A DNA stretch of 64,000 nucleotides, from the NCBI RefSeq assembly GCF_032362555.1, contig NC_083516.1, positions 11,061,001-11,125,000 on the forward strand. Reading direction: 5' to 3'. This document shows, in pieces, positions 13,053 through 24,807 of the stretch. The translations under genes were made by a program, and so were the position numbers. The stretch is from Amyelois transitella. Its lineage: Eukaryota > Arthropoda > Insecta > Lepidoptera > Pyralidae. The notes beneath the pieces were generated by a model. The model had not been told where the DNA came from and searched no databases. It saw only the letters and a list, made by a program, of their open reading frames with translations. Numbering within the stretch: the first letter of the stretch is position 1; each line of letters opens with the position of its first letter.

Positions 13053-14505
13053 TACAAGGAACAACGTAATTAATTTGATGAATGACGGTGTTTTGATAGA
13101 TAGATAATTCATTTATTTGATTCATTTTGTCATATTTTGATACAAAAAAACTTCATCAATCAATGATAAGGATATAATTAAAATATTTAAATAAGGTATA
13201 AATCACGACTTAATTAATGCCTCATGAGGAAGATAGAGACAATAATCATATGGTTAAAAAACCAAGACTTATTTTATGAAATTCAAAATGTGTGTAGGAT
13301 CTGTCAATATAATTTTTAAGTTCAGCATCAAAAACGGTTAAGTTTAATTTTGGAGATTGTATTCACAATTTTGGTAAACTGTATAATTTTCTCAAGGTCT
13401 AATTTGCGAACGACTAGTAATAAAAAAGTCGAATCGGATAAGTTTCTTACAACTTTCTCTCTCTCTTTTCATCAGATTAGTTTAGCTTTAGCGACATTGT
13501 GCAGTTTTTGTGACGGATGAAAATGTTTAACTTGCGTCAGGATAATGGCCTGATCGAAAATTCTTAATTCTTGCTGGTAGCATGTGAAACCTTCCACAGC
13601 CACAGCCTTAAGAATTTTCACATCGTCAGCATAGAAAAAAAGTTTAATTTAATATAATTTTACTGTGTTTACAAGTAAACGTTTTATAACGATTTCAATA
13701 TGTTAATGAAATTAAACAGATTAAATACAACAAATATTTTCCTTTTTTTTACATTAGTTTCAATCAGGTTATTAGGTTAAGTTTATTTCAATAACTTTTT
13801 TAATTTATGATTATACCTATTGCTAGTTATGCAAAATTAAAATAAATATTGCAAATAATGAAATATCTCTTGCTTATCTTCAGACACATTAATCATGATT
13901 CATATGTTTTATCTTTCACTCATTCGCAGTACACACAATAATCAACAAATTATTTTATTATAAATCCATTGATATATCCGGATTATAACGTATGAGTTAT
14001 CATTTTTCTCGCAAACTGATTTCTCCATTCAGTATAATACGTCACCATTTATCTAGAATTAGGTAGGTAGGTAAAATTTTGCATGTGTTCGTGAAATAGA
14101 ACAGTTTTGTTTTCGAAATAGGATACAAGATGTCGCTTGTTGACGCTGACATAATTAAGTGTAATTATATCTACTGCCGCTTCCAAAGCGCATGTGTTGA
14201 ACAAGCGCCAAAACAAACTACTCTGCATTTCCAATTTTAAAATTGGCGCGAACGTGCGTCGTCATAAACAAACATTTTGCCTTTTTCATTCAAACTTGAC
14301 AGTATTTAACTCAAAAAAGTAACAAATATTTTAATACATAAAACGAACAATAAATATGTACAACCTAAAATTATGCTTACAAAAGAAAACTGAAGTGAGC
14401 GCGTCGCAAACAGGTAACTTATATATTTTTTGATGACTTTTTTATAAATAAAGTTTAAATAAATTCATTATCTGCTTAGGTATCTGCAAAAATTTCTAAA
14501 ACTTC

Positions 14506-14750
14506 TTTTTTGTATTGGTGCCGGGAACCACATACCAATACAAAAAAATAGGACCACTCCATCTCTTTCCCATGGATATCGTAAAAGGCGACTAAGGGAT
14601 AGGCTTACAAACTTGGGATTCTTTTTTAAGGCGATGGCTAGCAACCTGTCACTATTTGAATCTCAATTCTATCATTAAGCTTCATAGCTGAACGTGGTCA
14701 TTCAGTTTTTTTAAGACTGTTGGCTCTGTCTATATATGTATGTATGTAAT
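14506..14750 (+). mobile_element. Family A element with inverted 5' tip
   Basis: The forward copy starts at TACCAATACAAAAAA. The missing first ~20 bases lie just before it in inverted orientation (ATTGGTGCCGGGAACCACA), making 14 bp arms 14506-14519 / 14534-14547. Ends TATGTATGTA. Confidence 0.75.
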
Positions 14751-15087
14751 AACTTCTTAATGAGAACAGGGAACAGCAGTTACCATAAAAATGATTAAAC
14801 ATTAAAAATGAGAATGATATCAGTGCAACGGTGTGGTATTAATCTTTGTTGATGACAAGGCAAAACTTATCGTGCGCGCCCTTTAGACTTGGGGCTAAGG
14901 TGCAATTAAAAAAATATATATTTTTTGTTTTTTTCGAAAAATATAAGTTTCTGTTCAAAGTCGACAAAGATTGTGATTTTTTTTAATTGATGTTTTTTTT
15001 GTTACGTACTTTTTGATACTGATATTATGTGCTAAATTGTTCAATTTATAAATATTTTTTTTATACGCAATATATAATAATGGTAGG

Positions 15088-15264
15088 TATAGGCTTACAA
15101 ACTTGGGATTCTTTTTTAGGCGACAGGCTAGCAACCTGTCACTATTTGAATCTCAATTCTATCATTAAGCCAAATAGCTGAGCGTGGCCTTTCGGTCTTT
15201 TCAAGACTGTTGGCTCTGTCTACCCCGTAAGGGATATAGACGTGATGATATGTATGTATGTATA
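15088..15264 (+). repeat. Family A fragment, 5'-truncated
   Basis: Begins GGCTTACAAACTTGGGATTC, ends ATATGTATGTATG. Immediately precedes the LINE copy at 15287. Confidence 0.8.
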
Positions 15265-15286
15265 ATAATGGCTTTCAGTTAGGTTA

Positions 15287-15601
15287 CAGGAATAGAAAAG
15301 GGTATGTTAAGATGGTTCGGTCATGTGGAGAGGATGAATGAAAGCAGGTTGACTAAGCAGATATACAAGGAGAGTGTGGAGGGAAAGGTCGGAGTGGGAA
15401 GACCTAGACGAACGTATCTTGATCAAATTAAGGACGTCCTGGTAAAGGGTCAGGTCAAAAGTACCCGAAACCGCCGAGCTTGTATGAAGAGAGTTATGAA
15501 TGTGGACGAAGCGAAAGAAGTATGCAGAGATCGTGGCAAGTGGAAAGAGGTAGTCTCTGCCTACCCCTCCGGGAAAGAGGCGTGATTTTATGTATGTATG
15601 T
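15287..15601 (+). mobile_element. 5'-truncated LINE copy with open C-terminal frame and 10 bp TSD
   Basis: An uninterrupted frame 15304-15585 encodes the C-terminal tail of a non-LTR retrotransposon polyprotein: LRWFGHVERMNESRLTKQIY, GVGRPRRTYLDQIK, a region rich in Arg/Lys, and KWKEVVSAYPSGKEA with a stop before (TATG)n. Flanked by AGTTAGGTTA at 15277-15286 and 15602-15611, read as a TSD. No endonuclease or reverse transcriptase part is present, so it is a dead copy. This is the reference for the other LINE pieces in the window; the clade was not determined. Confidence 0.85.
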
Positions 15602-16084
15602 AGTTAGGTTAAGAAACCATTTTTTTCCTGATTGGGCAAGGCAGGGTTTTACGTCAAAGATTAAGATGTATTTATTTTTATCATTACATATCCGTCTATA
15701 ATAAGAACATGCTTACTCATAATAATGAATTAACGTAATTGTTTATCAAATGGAAATGATTCACTTTTGTACTGGCATGTATCCATTATATGTAGTTCCT
15801 GATTAAACAGTAAACATTTAACACTTATGTAATATTTTACAAATATTATAAAACAAATCTTTTGATAGTTTAAAGGATAAAAATTATGTAGAAAAAAATA
15901 TATTATTTAAGTATGCAAGAGTAAGTGATGTGTTTTTTAAGGGTTCGAACTTACTTATACGTTTACAAAGCTTTCATTTTTAGCATTAAGCCTTGATGTT
16001 TGACTCGGATCTGTCTTTTCCATGATGAATTAAAATAGAATAGGTATAAAGAAATTAATTTCATGCCTTGCTTCTTATACCCCC

Positions 16085-16395
16085 TGGCTTTAGTCCCGGT
16101 TGCATCCTCTCCACTTTGCCCTTGTCTATGAATCCTGGGTTAAGTGAATCTGGTTTTTACACGAAGCGACTACCATCTGACCTCCGAAACCTTTGCAGGT
16201 AAACCTAACCTGTATTGGATCGATCATGGATACACCATCACCAACAGATATCCAGTTGCCTGAATATGCGGTTTCCTCTATGATGTTTTCCCTCACCATA
16301 GTATGCAAACTCATGTTGGGATTCGAACCTGTGCCTTTTTGCGCCACGCGCATTTTTAACCGGACACCTTATCGATTGGACCACCGACGCTCTAA
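16085..16395 (-). mobile_element. tRNA-derived SINE (second type)
   Basis: On the minus strand it starts with a tRNA-like head: an A-box-like TGGTCCAATCGATAAGG and a perfect B-box GGTTCGAATCC at about 16320-16330. A ~240 bp unrelated body follows. A relative without head lies at about 930-1095. Not a functional tRNA: the acceptor stem does not close. Confidence 0.75.
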
Positions 16396-17079
16396 ACGAT
16401 TTCATGCCTTGCACCGATCGTTACTAAATCACTAACAAAAAGTGTGTTCCCACAATCATGCAAATTTACGGACATCAAATTACGAACACATTACTTTCCT
16501 TACAAAGAGAATTTAATATTTCTTTCAGTTCACACTAAAAGATTATGAATGCATGCAGCAGCGTCTAAGCTAAGTACAGAACTATAAAATTTCATTAATA
16601 TATAGGCAATATTAACATAATTTTATATCTGTACTTATTTTTTAATTATTAATCGACCACACCCAATCGACTCACATTTAAAAAAAAACAAAAGTATCTG
16701 CCCACTTGGTCCAGAGATGATAACAATTAATTATAAAAGTTATTATGAAACCCTTTCTGCAAAATGTCAAGTCTGACAAGTGGTGTTTTTCAAAACATTT
16801 CAGCCAAAAGTATCTCCTCCATTAAAGGTTTTCAAAGTAGAAAATGAAATGAATCAAGAACAATTTAGGATTAGAATATTGAAAGATAATTGTGCAATTT
16901 ACTGCAGGTCACGTCAAATTGCACGTACTGACAGTCATTTGGCAGTGAAAACTGTTTAAAACTCCAGTGTATACTGGACCTTCAATGAGAGTGAGAAGGT
17001 TTTAAGGCTTTTAGCTCCACCAATTTATTTATATGGTTTGCCAACAATTGCTACGTTATATATATTGAATAAATAAATC

Positions 17080-18370
17080 ATGAAGAAAAACGCTGATTTA
17101 AAATTCAGAAATTTCCATGAAACTTTCAAATATTGTGCATTTGGGATGGCTGTCGCGAATATTTACCCGAACAGAAATAATATTAGAATAAGAGGATCCA
17201 TATTCCTTTCCATTGTAATATTTTGTATCTTTCAAATATTTTGGTTTTTAACGTATACCGTTAGTTGTTTGATGAAACTGGATATCTTCAACTTCGCAAG
17301 AAATGTCACATTATTGGTTATAGTTCTTTTATTTTTCTTCAAAAGTATATATGCGATTAAATATACAGAATATTACGCATCTATTATAGACACTATAAAT
17401 AATGATTATATAAAAGCCAATAATATGGATTATGAATATCAAGAAATATACACAACCTATCTTAAGAAGAGCAAAACCGTTGAAATCATTTGGCTAGTCA
17501 TACCAATCATTCTCAGCTCACAATTCCCAATATATCCAGCAATTGTGATGATCATTGAAAATCTGACGCTCGCTTATCCCAAGAAATACATGGTTCATGA
17601 AATGGATATGATGTTCATTGAAGACATACAATACACGAGCCCGTTTTTTGAAATTTACTTTGCATATAATATAACCCAGTGTATATTTCTGTCAGCAATT
17701 TTCATAGGTTTTGACGGATCATTCTGTATTGCCACAAATCATCTATGTTTGAAGTTGAAATTAATGACACATAAAGTTCATAGAGCATTCGTTGATTCAA
17801 AAAACGAACGTGAATTAAAGATGAAATTACGAGAAGCAACATTGGACCATGAAGAAACTCTTCAATTCTTTGCTAGTCTATCAGATTTTTTTGGAATGTG
17901 GCTTCTTATCTTATTTCTGGTAGCGTCAATTGGAGTAACTTTCAATTTATTTCAGATTTATATTTTGCATGAAATACATCCAAAATATGCAATTTTTCTG
18001 CTTGTCTCTATTCTTCACATTTTGTTACCTTGTGTGTATGCAAGTAACGTAACAAAGGTAATTTTTAGTCATAATTGTTTTCACTAATTTTGGACTTTGC
18101 CTCAGGTAATCTAAAAAAGATTTAAGCAAAGTTATGAAATATGTGATACATTTTTATTTAAAGGTTTCCAATGAAACAGCCCGGGAGTTGTACTGCGTGC
18201 CGTGGGAATCCTGCTCTAACCACTCGATCACCAAGCACCTCATCTTCATGATAGCGAGGTCACAGCAGCCCATGATCTTCACTGGGAAAGGGCTTGTCAA
18301 GTACAACATGCAATTATTTATCTCTATGATGCAATCTGCTTATTCATTCTATACTCTAATCACGAGTTAA
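17080..18370 (+). CDS. Odorant receptor (7tm_6 family), copy 1, 2 exons, 394 aa
   Basis: Exon 1 is 17080-18057 (326 codons) and exon 2 is 18164-18370 (68 codons plus TAA), separated by a 106 bp GT-AG phase-0 intron after CVYASNVTK. The protein is a ligand-gated ion channel subunit of the insect olfactory receptor type, expected to pair with Orco in sensory neuron dendrites; the ligand is unknown. Seven hydrophobic segments are visible. The second exon holds the diagnostic C-terminus: LYCVPWESC, the PM pair before GKGLVKYN, and the closing SAYSFYTLITS. The long second extracellular part contains DIQYTSPFFEIYFAYN. It is very similar to the next gene downstream on the same strand, indicating tandem duplication. 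A single intron is unusually few for a moth OR. No frameshift or internal stop is seen, so it looks functional. Confidence 0.93.
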
Positions 18371-19299
18371 TTGATAATTTAATAGTATTTATTGGTGAAA
18401 CTCATTTAGTAACAGTTAAAGATGTACCTCTATTTGTGTGAATTAAATTAGTTTTACCGATTAGTTTTTGTTTTTCATTTCCCGATTGCGATCTAATCAT
18501 TTTTAAGTACAACTTCCTTGTACCTCATTTTAATATTTGGTTTCTAGAATCAGATTTTCACAACAAATTTTATGCAAAAGAATTGATCTAATTAAAGTTT
18601 TCAACTAACCTAGACATAAATGTAAGAATGTGACTCGAAGACGGACAAATACCTTATAAATACGTTTTTCGTTTCTCATACATTTTATCTCTGTTTACTA
18701 AGTAGCTCGTAGTTCGAGTATGTATTAATCACATTTAGATCTCGACTAGTCTTTACCATCAGGATCAGTAAGAACTAAAAAAGGTCGAACTGAAAATTAA
18801 GATTATTTCTTTCTCAGACAGTGGTGTAATTAATTTTTTTTTTTTTGTATTCGAAATTCTTCTCACTTCGCTGTGGCTCCCCATGCCACCCTCACCAAAC
18901 TTAACATTAAAAAAAAATCACGTTATATTTTCAGTAGCAAACATACAAAATTACAACAGTTAAAATAAATAGATTTCTTAAACTTAACTATTATGTACAA
19001 ACCCCCTCGTGATTGGTCAGGTTTTTAAATCATGTAAGTCTATTATTTTCTATAGTGAAGGCACTTATAGTAGAAAATTAAAAGACTCAAGAATAATTTC
19101 ACAAAAATCTTTGATGTAATTTCTGCGTTTAGCTGTAATGGTCTGCAACCTGAACAGAAAATCGTGTGGAACCTAGGCATTGCATTTCAATGAAAGTTGG
19201 AAGAGCTTTTTACCTTTACATAATTCCAGCTTCATAAAATAAAAGATTCTTAAAATCATTTCAAATCTTTTACATTTCAAACAAATATTACTTTCAATT
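18371..19299. other. Spacer between the two odorant receptors
   Basis: AT-rich, with a poly-T run at about 18833-18846 and no gene. A stretch before each ATG (about 16975-17030 and 19175-19225) has some shared words (CAATGA-A/G-AGT, then GAAG and a run before TTTT), compatible with duplication of upstream DNA, but the resemblance is weak. Confidence 0.45.
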
Positions 19300-20885
19300 A
19301 TGGAAAAAAGCTCTCAAAAGATCACTCCGAAATTTCAAAATTTTACCGAAACTTTCAAATTTTGTGCTTTTGGTATGGCACTCGCTAATGTTTATCCGAA
19401 TAGCAATAATATCCGCGAGAGACTTTTTATCGTGGTATGTATCGTGATGTTTTGTGGTGTGCAACTATTCTGGTTTTCCTCGTATACAGTCAATTGTTTG
19501 TTGAACCTGGACATATTCAATTTATCAAGGAACATCACTCTATGGGTTATTGTTTTACTGTATTTCTTCAAAACGTTGTATGCAATAAAATATACCGAAT
19601 TTTATGCATCAATTTTGGAAACTATTAGCAATGATAATCTAAAAGCCAATAATATGGAAGAGGATTATCAACAAATTTACGAAACCTACCTTAAGAAAAG
19701 TAAAACTGGAGAAATGGTTTGGCTGTTTTTGCCAATAATTCTCAGCTCACAATTCCCAATAATTCCTGCGATCATGATGATTATGGAAAATTTTAAAAGC
19801 GACTCTCCAGAAAAGATTATGGTCCATGAAATGGACATGGTATACGTTGAAGACATTCAATACACAAGCCCATTTTTCGAAATTTACTTTGCGTACAATA
19901 TAACACAGTGCATATTTCTGTCACCGATCTTCACAGGCTTTGATGGATCATTCTGTATTGCTGCAAATCATTTATGTTTGAAGTTGAAATTGATGGCATA
20001 CAAAGTTCGTAGGGCATTTGTGAATTCCAATAATTCAGTTCAATTGAAGATGAAAATTCGTGAAGCAATAATAGACCATCAAGAAGCTCTTAAATTTTAC
20101 AAAACTCTGTCAGAATTTTTTGGACCTTGGCTTCTAGTTTTGTTTCTAGTTGCATCTCTCTCAGTTTCTTTTAGTTTGTACCAGATACGAGTAAATATTA
20201 TGATGCATGAGATAAATCCGAAGTATGTGATATTTATGGCCAGCTGTGTGATCCATATTTATGTTCCATGTGTATATGCTAGCAACGTGACAAAGGTGAG
20301 GCTACAAGTCTTTAGTTCAAAAAAATTAAGGTGTTTCTGAATCATGGTACCATTTCTGATAACGTATGCGTGAACACACATGGTAAAGCATATATCTACT
20401 TAATACGGACAAATTGAGAAATTGCGTTATTTTTGAAGTCAGTTAAAAACTATTTCTAGTTGTCCAGCTAAATATATCTTTCAGGGCTTGCGATTATTTT
20501 GTTGTGATATCACCAATTTGCGTGTTCACAAGTCACACCCTCCGCGACTATGTTTTGGAGCCTGGGGCCACTTATAGGATAAACTAAAGATAATAAAATT
20601 CATTTATTTCAGAAAAAAGAGTTCATTAAGATGTGATTTGCTTGTCTTATATAATCAAAAAATGTTAAACTATTTTAGGTCGCTGATGAGGTAGCCTTGG
20701 ATTTATACTGCGTGCCGTGGGAATCCTGCCCCAACCACAGAATCGCTAAGCTTCTCATCATCATGATAGCCAGGTCACAGCAGTCCATGATATTCTGCGG
20801 GAAAGGGCTGGTCAACTACAACATGGGTTTGTTCATCTCTCTGATGCAGTCCGCTTATTCGTTTTATACTCTTATCACGAGTTAA
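19300..20885 (+). CDS. Odorant receptor (7tm_6 family), copy 2, 2 exons, 400 aa
   Basis: Exon 1 is 19300-20295 (332 codons) and exon 2 is 20679-20885 (68 codons plus TAA), with a 383 bp phase-0 intron at exactly the same place as in copy 1. By eye roughly two thirds of residues are identical to copy 1, with blocks such as EDIQYTSPFFEIYFAYN and ANHLCLKLKLMA almost unchanged. Two 3-residue insertions account for the extra six residues: one at the N-terminus, the other after SLYQIR. The C-terminal exon is VADEVALDLYCVPW...SAYSFYTLITS. In exon 2 the usual PM pair of the family is SM here (QQSMIFCGKGL). The gene appears intact. The role is inferred from the family: odour detection together with Orco. 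No specific moth OR number can be assigned. Confidence 0.93.
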
Positions 20886-21201
20886 TCATTGATATTTGAT
20901 ATTACCATGCTAACACAAGTATAACTTAATATTCATTAATTAATTTTAAAATTTTAAGCACTTGCATTTCTTAATTTACTATTCTAACTTTGTCTGGTAA
21001 CTTGTATAATAACATTAGCTCAAGGTAACGTTTTATGAGCGTTATGAAACTATAACTAATGTTATTTCAAAATACAATTTACCGATATTTACAATTTATT
21101 TAATTCTCTCCCGTGCAATTATGTATCTCGAAGTTCTTGGGAGAGATTGCATAATGCGGCACGTTTTTGGTGCATCACCTTACTGTTATTATGCCAATTA
21201 C

Positions 21202-21207
21202 AATAAA
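21202..21207 (+). terminator. Candidate poly(A) signal of odorant receptor copy 2
   Basis: AATAAA 317 bp after the OR copy 2 stop codon; no closer canonical signal was noticed. Position only; unverified. Confidence 0.35.
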
Positions 21208-21316
21208 TATTAAATAATTATATTTTACTGGATCCAATTTTTATTAATTAATTGAGTTTGCCATTAAAAACAACAGCAGTTTGATAAAAATAACTGAAAG
21301 TAAAACAAAATAATAA

Positions 21317-21388
21317 GTAACGTTACAGAGATTAGTAACTTTACAGAGATTAGTAACTTTACAGAGATTAGTAACTTTACAGAGATTT
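21317..21388. repeat. 18 bp tandem repeat, 4 units
   Basis: Four consecutive units of GTAACTTTACAGAGATTA (the first has CG for CT, the last ends TTT). The antisense frame reads as repeated NLCKVT but lacks any other coding sign. Confidence 0.9.
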
Positions 21389-21478
21389 TCGGCTAAAGCG
21401 ACCACTGAACATTCAATTATTCCCATTCAGATTGTTTGTCCATCAAGAGAAAGGCTTTTGATATGGATGGATACACAA

Positions 21479-21675
21479 TCCTACTACTATTATAAAGGCG
21501 AAAGTTTGTATGGATGTTTGTTACTCTTTCACGCAAAAACTACTGAACCGATTACCATGAAATTTGGTATGTAGGTAGCTGAAGACCCAGAATAACACAT
21601 AGGCTACTTTTTATCCCAGAGTTCCCGCGGGATTGATAGGGTTTCCATGCGGACGAAGTCGCGGGCGGCCTCTAG
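21479..21675 (+). mobile_element. Non-autonomous Helitron (Lep1-like), 197 bp
   Basis: Starts TC after an A, ends CTAG before a T: insertion between A and T as Helitrons do. The 5' part reads TCCTACTACTATTATAAAGG, the inner part has TTTGTTACTCTTTCACGCAA, and the 3' part GCGGACGAAGTCGCGGGC gives a small hairpin before CTAG. This matches the widespread lepidopteran Lep1/Helitron-like pattern as known from the literature. No coding capacity. Confidence 0.8.
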
Positions 21676-22126
21676 TATCAAAATAATAGTCTCTCTTCTC
21701 CGATACATACAATTTGGCAATTTTTAAGGCAAAAGTGAATAGGACCTTGCACACACCACCTCATCTTGCTTACCATCAAGAAGATATAGGTTGCACTCAA
21801 ATTATTATTTAAAAAAATAGTCACGTAAAGCTTAAAAGCTTAAAGCTCCAAGCCCATTTGTTGTACGTCTGAGAGCTACTGAGCCATAAAACCCTGGTAA
21901 GTGATAACTTCAAAGCAAACCGTCCCTGGAGGCTACTGTTCCGGATCAATAGTTAAGACAAAAGATATCCGATCTTTTGTTGCACTACTAAGGAATTGCT
22001 GCAGATATAGCTATGAGTTGAAGATAATATATATCTCAAGATATAACGAAAAAACTGTCCACTGCGAAGCTTATATTAGGAAGATTGTGTAGGTTTCTTT
22101 TTATTTACACCAAGGTTTACACAAAT

Positions 22127-22376
22127 GCCGTGTGATTCCCGGCACCAACAGAAAAAAGAATAGGAACACTCTATCTCTTTCCCATGGATATCGTAACAGG
22201 CGACTAAGGGGTAGTCTTATAAACTTGGGATTTTTTTTAGGCGATGGGCTAGCAACCTGTCGCTATTTGAATCTCAATTCTATCAATAAGCCAAATAGCT
22301 GAACGTGGCCTATCAGAGTCTTTCCAAGACTGTTGGCTCTGTCTTCCCCGCAAGGGATATAGACGTGATTATATTA
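22127..22376 (+). mobile_element. Family A SINE-like element
   Basis: Starts GCCGTGTGATTCCCGGCACC, ends GACGTGATTATAT. Nearly full length; the (TATG) tail is decayed. Confidence 0.85.
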
Positions 22377-24059
22377 ATTTATGTATACACAAACTAAGAC
22401 GTTTCAAAATAAACTGCGAGATTGTATAAAGGTATAAGTTTATACTGTTTGCTTTTGACGATCAGCAACAAATTCTCATCAGACTGAACTTGACAACAGC
22501 CAATCCTCGGGCCGCTCTCAGATAAGGCCAGGAGAATGGGGAATAACGCCTGGCTGAAATATTCAACATATTTGTATTTTTGGCATATTATCCTTAAAAT
22601 ATTTGTGCTCCAGCTGTGCCCGGGCCTTACTTTATCAGCTCCATTTTTCTGATACACGTCGGAGAGTCTTTGTGGACATTTTGTTTTTGTTACAACGCCG
22701 AAGTACGACGATAAATCGGCTCACTTTAATGGCGGAGTATTATAAATTCTGCTTTGAAGTACTGATGCTGATTGACTCGCCTGTGGAATCGTCTGAACTT
22801 ATATATCAATATAATTTGTTAATAGCGTATGATGAATGTGATTACAAGCTTTAAGGAGATGGATGAGTTGTCGCTTATAATGTAACATTGACAATGTTTT
22901 AGCTTATGTCAGTTTGTTATCGTCTGATTAAGCATATAGTCAATATCTTGAACACGTGTTTAAAGATTACTTATATCAAACAACCGCATGATTGCCAGGT
23001 AGAAAAAAGGAGTTTAAACGTTATAATATGATGGGAATGTTTTCTATTCACACACACACATACACATACATACAAAAATCATGCATCTTCCTCAAGGTTG
23101 TCGGCAGAGCCTTAAGAAATAAGTATTATTAACAAAAGTCTTCAACTGTGTGAAGGTAATCAAATTTGTTGTTCCTCCAGAATAAGCCACTTGGCTGTAA
23201 ACATTGCTTTACATAATCAAAGTCCTATTTATTTACTGATTTCTAATTTAGATAACGTTGATTATGTTCTAGTTTATCCGCGAGTTGGATCCGTGCTTCA
23301 CATAATAGTTACTGAAGCTAATCCTGTTACCGAGAATGCTCGTGAAATTTGTAAAATGGAACTTTGTTTCAAAGATGGTAACAAAAAGTGCCTGGAAGAA
23401 GTTGTGATCTTGTTTCCAGTCCGGAGCTTGGGTCATATGGGTATTTTCACAAACAAATTTTTACTTTTTGTACTCCTGGCGATCTTGAGACGAGCTCGAG
23501 GCGATCCTGGATTGGATAAGTAAGGTGTTTTTACGATGTGACTTACGTCTAGGGGAATCTCAACGAAATCATCGATAAAAAAATATTAGTACCTACAATT
23601 ATTTTTGAGTAATAACGAATATTGAGTGAGTTTAATTTCTATGAAAAAAATACATTAATTAATCATAGACGTAGAAAAAAAGGCGGACGTAGTGTTGTTT
23701 GAATAAAAGTGAAGCATTGTAATGGCGAAACAAGTAACATTACCACAATTAATATTAATAGTTTCTTAGCTTTCCCCTCTTTGTCCGGACGGTAATTCGA
23801 AAATTTAGTCTCAACTCAGATTATTTATTATGGAAATAACAAGCGTCAGTATCTTTATGGCTTAATTTAATTCAGCGGATGTTCCGAGTGCTGCGGGAAA
23901 AACGCCATCTTGTTTTGTTATTTTTTTTTAAAATTTACATCCCTGGCTTAGGTAATGTTCTATAAAGCGGAGACAAAATTAGCTAATTTTCGGAGCAAAT
24001 ATAAAAGGAAATGGTATATTTTTTATTGTTACTTTGAACCATTAAAGGCGTGTAATAAT

Positions 24060-24220
24060 ACTTAAAACCCTCTTTTAGAAGATAGGCCAGTGACTTGTCA
24101 TTATTTTCCATACCTGATAGCATAACAGCCTTTAAGCCATACAGCTGAACGTGGCTTATGAGACTTTTGGCTCTGCCTGCCCCGTAAGGAATAAAGACGT
24201 GATTATTTGTATGTATGGGC
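24060..24220 (+). repeat. Family A fragment, strongly diverged
   Basis: TTTTAGAAGATAGGCCAGTG, AAGCCATACAGCTGAACGTG and GACGTGATTATTTGTATG keep the family order. Confidence 0.6.
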
Positions 24221-24221
24221 G

Positions 24222-24385
24222 GATAAATGGAAAGATCAAGTCAAGGGTGCCCTTATACGACGAGCTTGTATGTGTAACGAATGTTACCTAATGACGTTGA
24301 AATAGTACTCGTATGCACGGATCGTGGCAAGAGAAACAGATGTAGTCTCTGTCTAGCCCTCTGGAAAAGAAGTGTATTTTTACAA
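24222..24385 (+). repeat. LINE 3'-end fragment, diverged
   Basis: AAGATCAAGTCAAGGGTGCC, GATCGTGGCAAGAGAAACAG and GTAGTCTCTGTCTAGCCCTC follow the order of the copy at 15287-15601. Confidence 0.6.
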
Positions 24386-24535
24386 TCGTAAGTGTGGACT
24401 TAGTTTCTTGGTATTTTGTTTTTCGGTAGTTATCAAAAAAGCTTAATCTTTTAAATGACTTCCATATTTTTAGTACAATAACTTCAAAGTTTTCAATATG
24501 AGAAAATAAGTTGAAAATTTGTTTTGGTCAATGAG

Positions 24536-24601
24536 AATTTACTGAAGAATTAAATTTTCTGATTGGGTTTCCAACCAGAAAATTTAATTCTTCAGTAAAT
24601 T
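24536..24601. repeat. Near-perfect palindrome, 31 bp arms
   Basis: 26 bp perfect arms (24536-24561 and 24576-24601, core GAAGAATTAAATTTTCTG and its complement). They extend by four more pairs after one mismatch and leave a 4 nt GTTT loop. Not part of any recognised repeat here. Confidence 0.9.
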
Positions 24602-24807
24602 ACACAATTAATGCTCCGTTGAAAAAGCTTTACCCAAACTGTAAATTTATAAATCGCCAGTGATCACTATTACCTATATATTTCAATAACAAGGCATAAT
24701 GGAATTGAATATATTAACAGCTGAGTGGACTATTAATTTCATTCAATGACGTACTAAAAAAACGTCCGCTACTACGCCCATATCTATACCAGATTGTATT
24801 TAGGAGT

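Larger units (their letters stand above)
12014..17079. other. Intergenic region between NRF-6-like gene and odorant receptors; repeats only
   Basis: No host gene is supportable. Contents are several family A copies, two LINE 3' pieces, one tRNA-derived SINE and AT-rich DNA; the larger ones have their own entries. A short piece at 14165-14225 resembles the antisense of the repeat at 37941-38220. Confidence 0.6.

Noticed and set aside
15304-15585. 93-codon frame considered as an independent small protein
   Set aside because: It is the C-terminal tail of a LINE, repeated in broken form across the window and flanked by a TSD.
21244-21426. Antisense frame with NLCKVT repeats
   Set aside because: The product of an 18 bp tandem array; no other coding support.
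22394-22854. Overlapping open frames on both strands that might be a small gene
   Set aside because: The plus frame has no ATG at its start and neither frame has a recognisable domain, splice context or conserved partner.
23191-23523. 110-codon open frame on the plus strand
   Set aside because: Begins at TTG rather than ATG, with no signal peptide, domain or splice context; chance frame in repeat-rich DNA.
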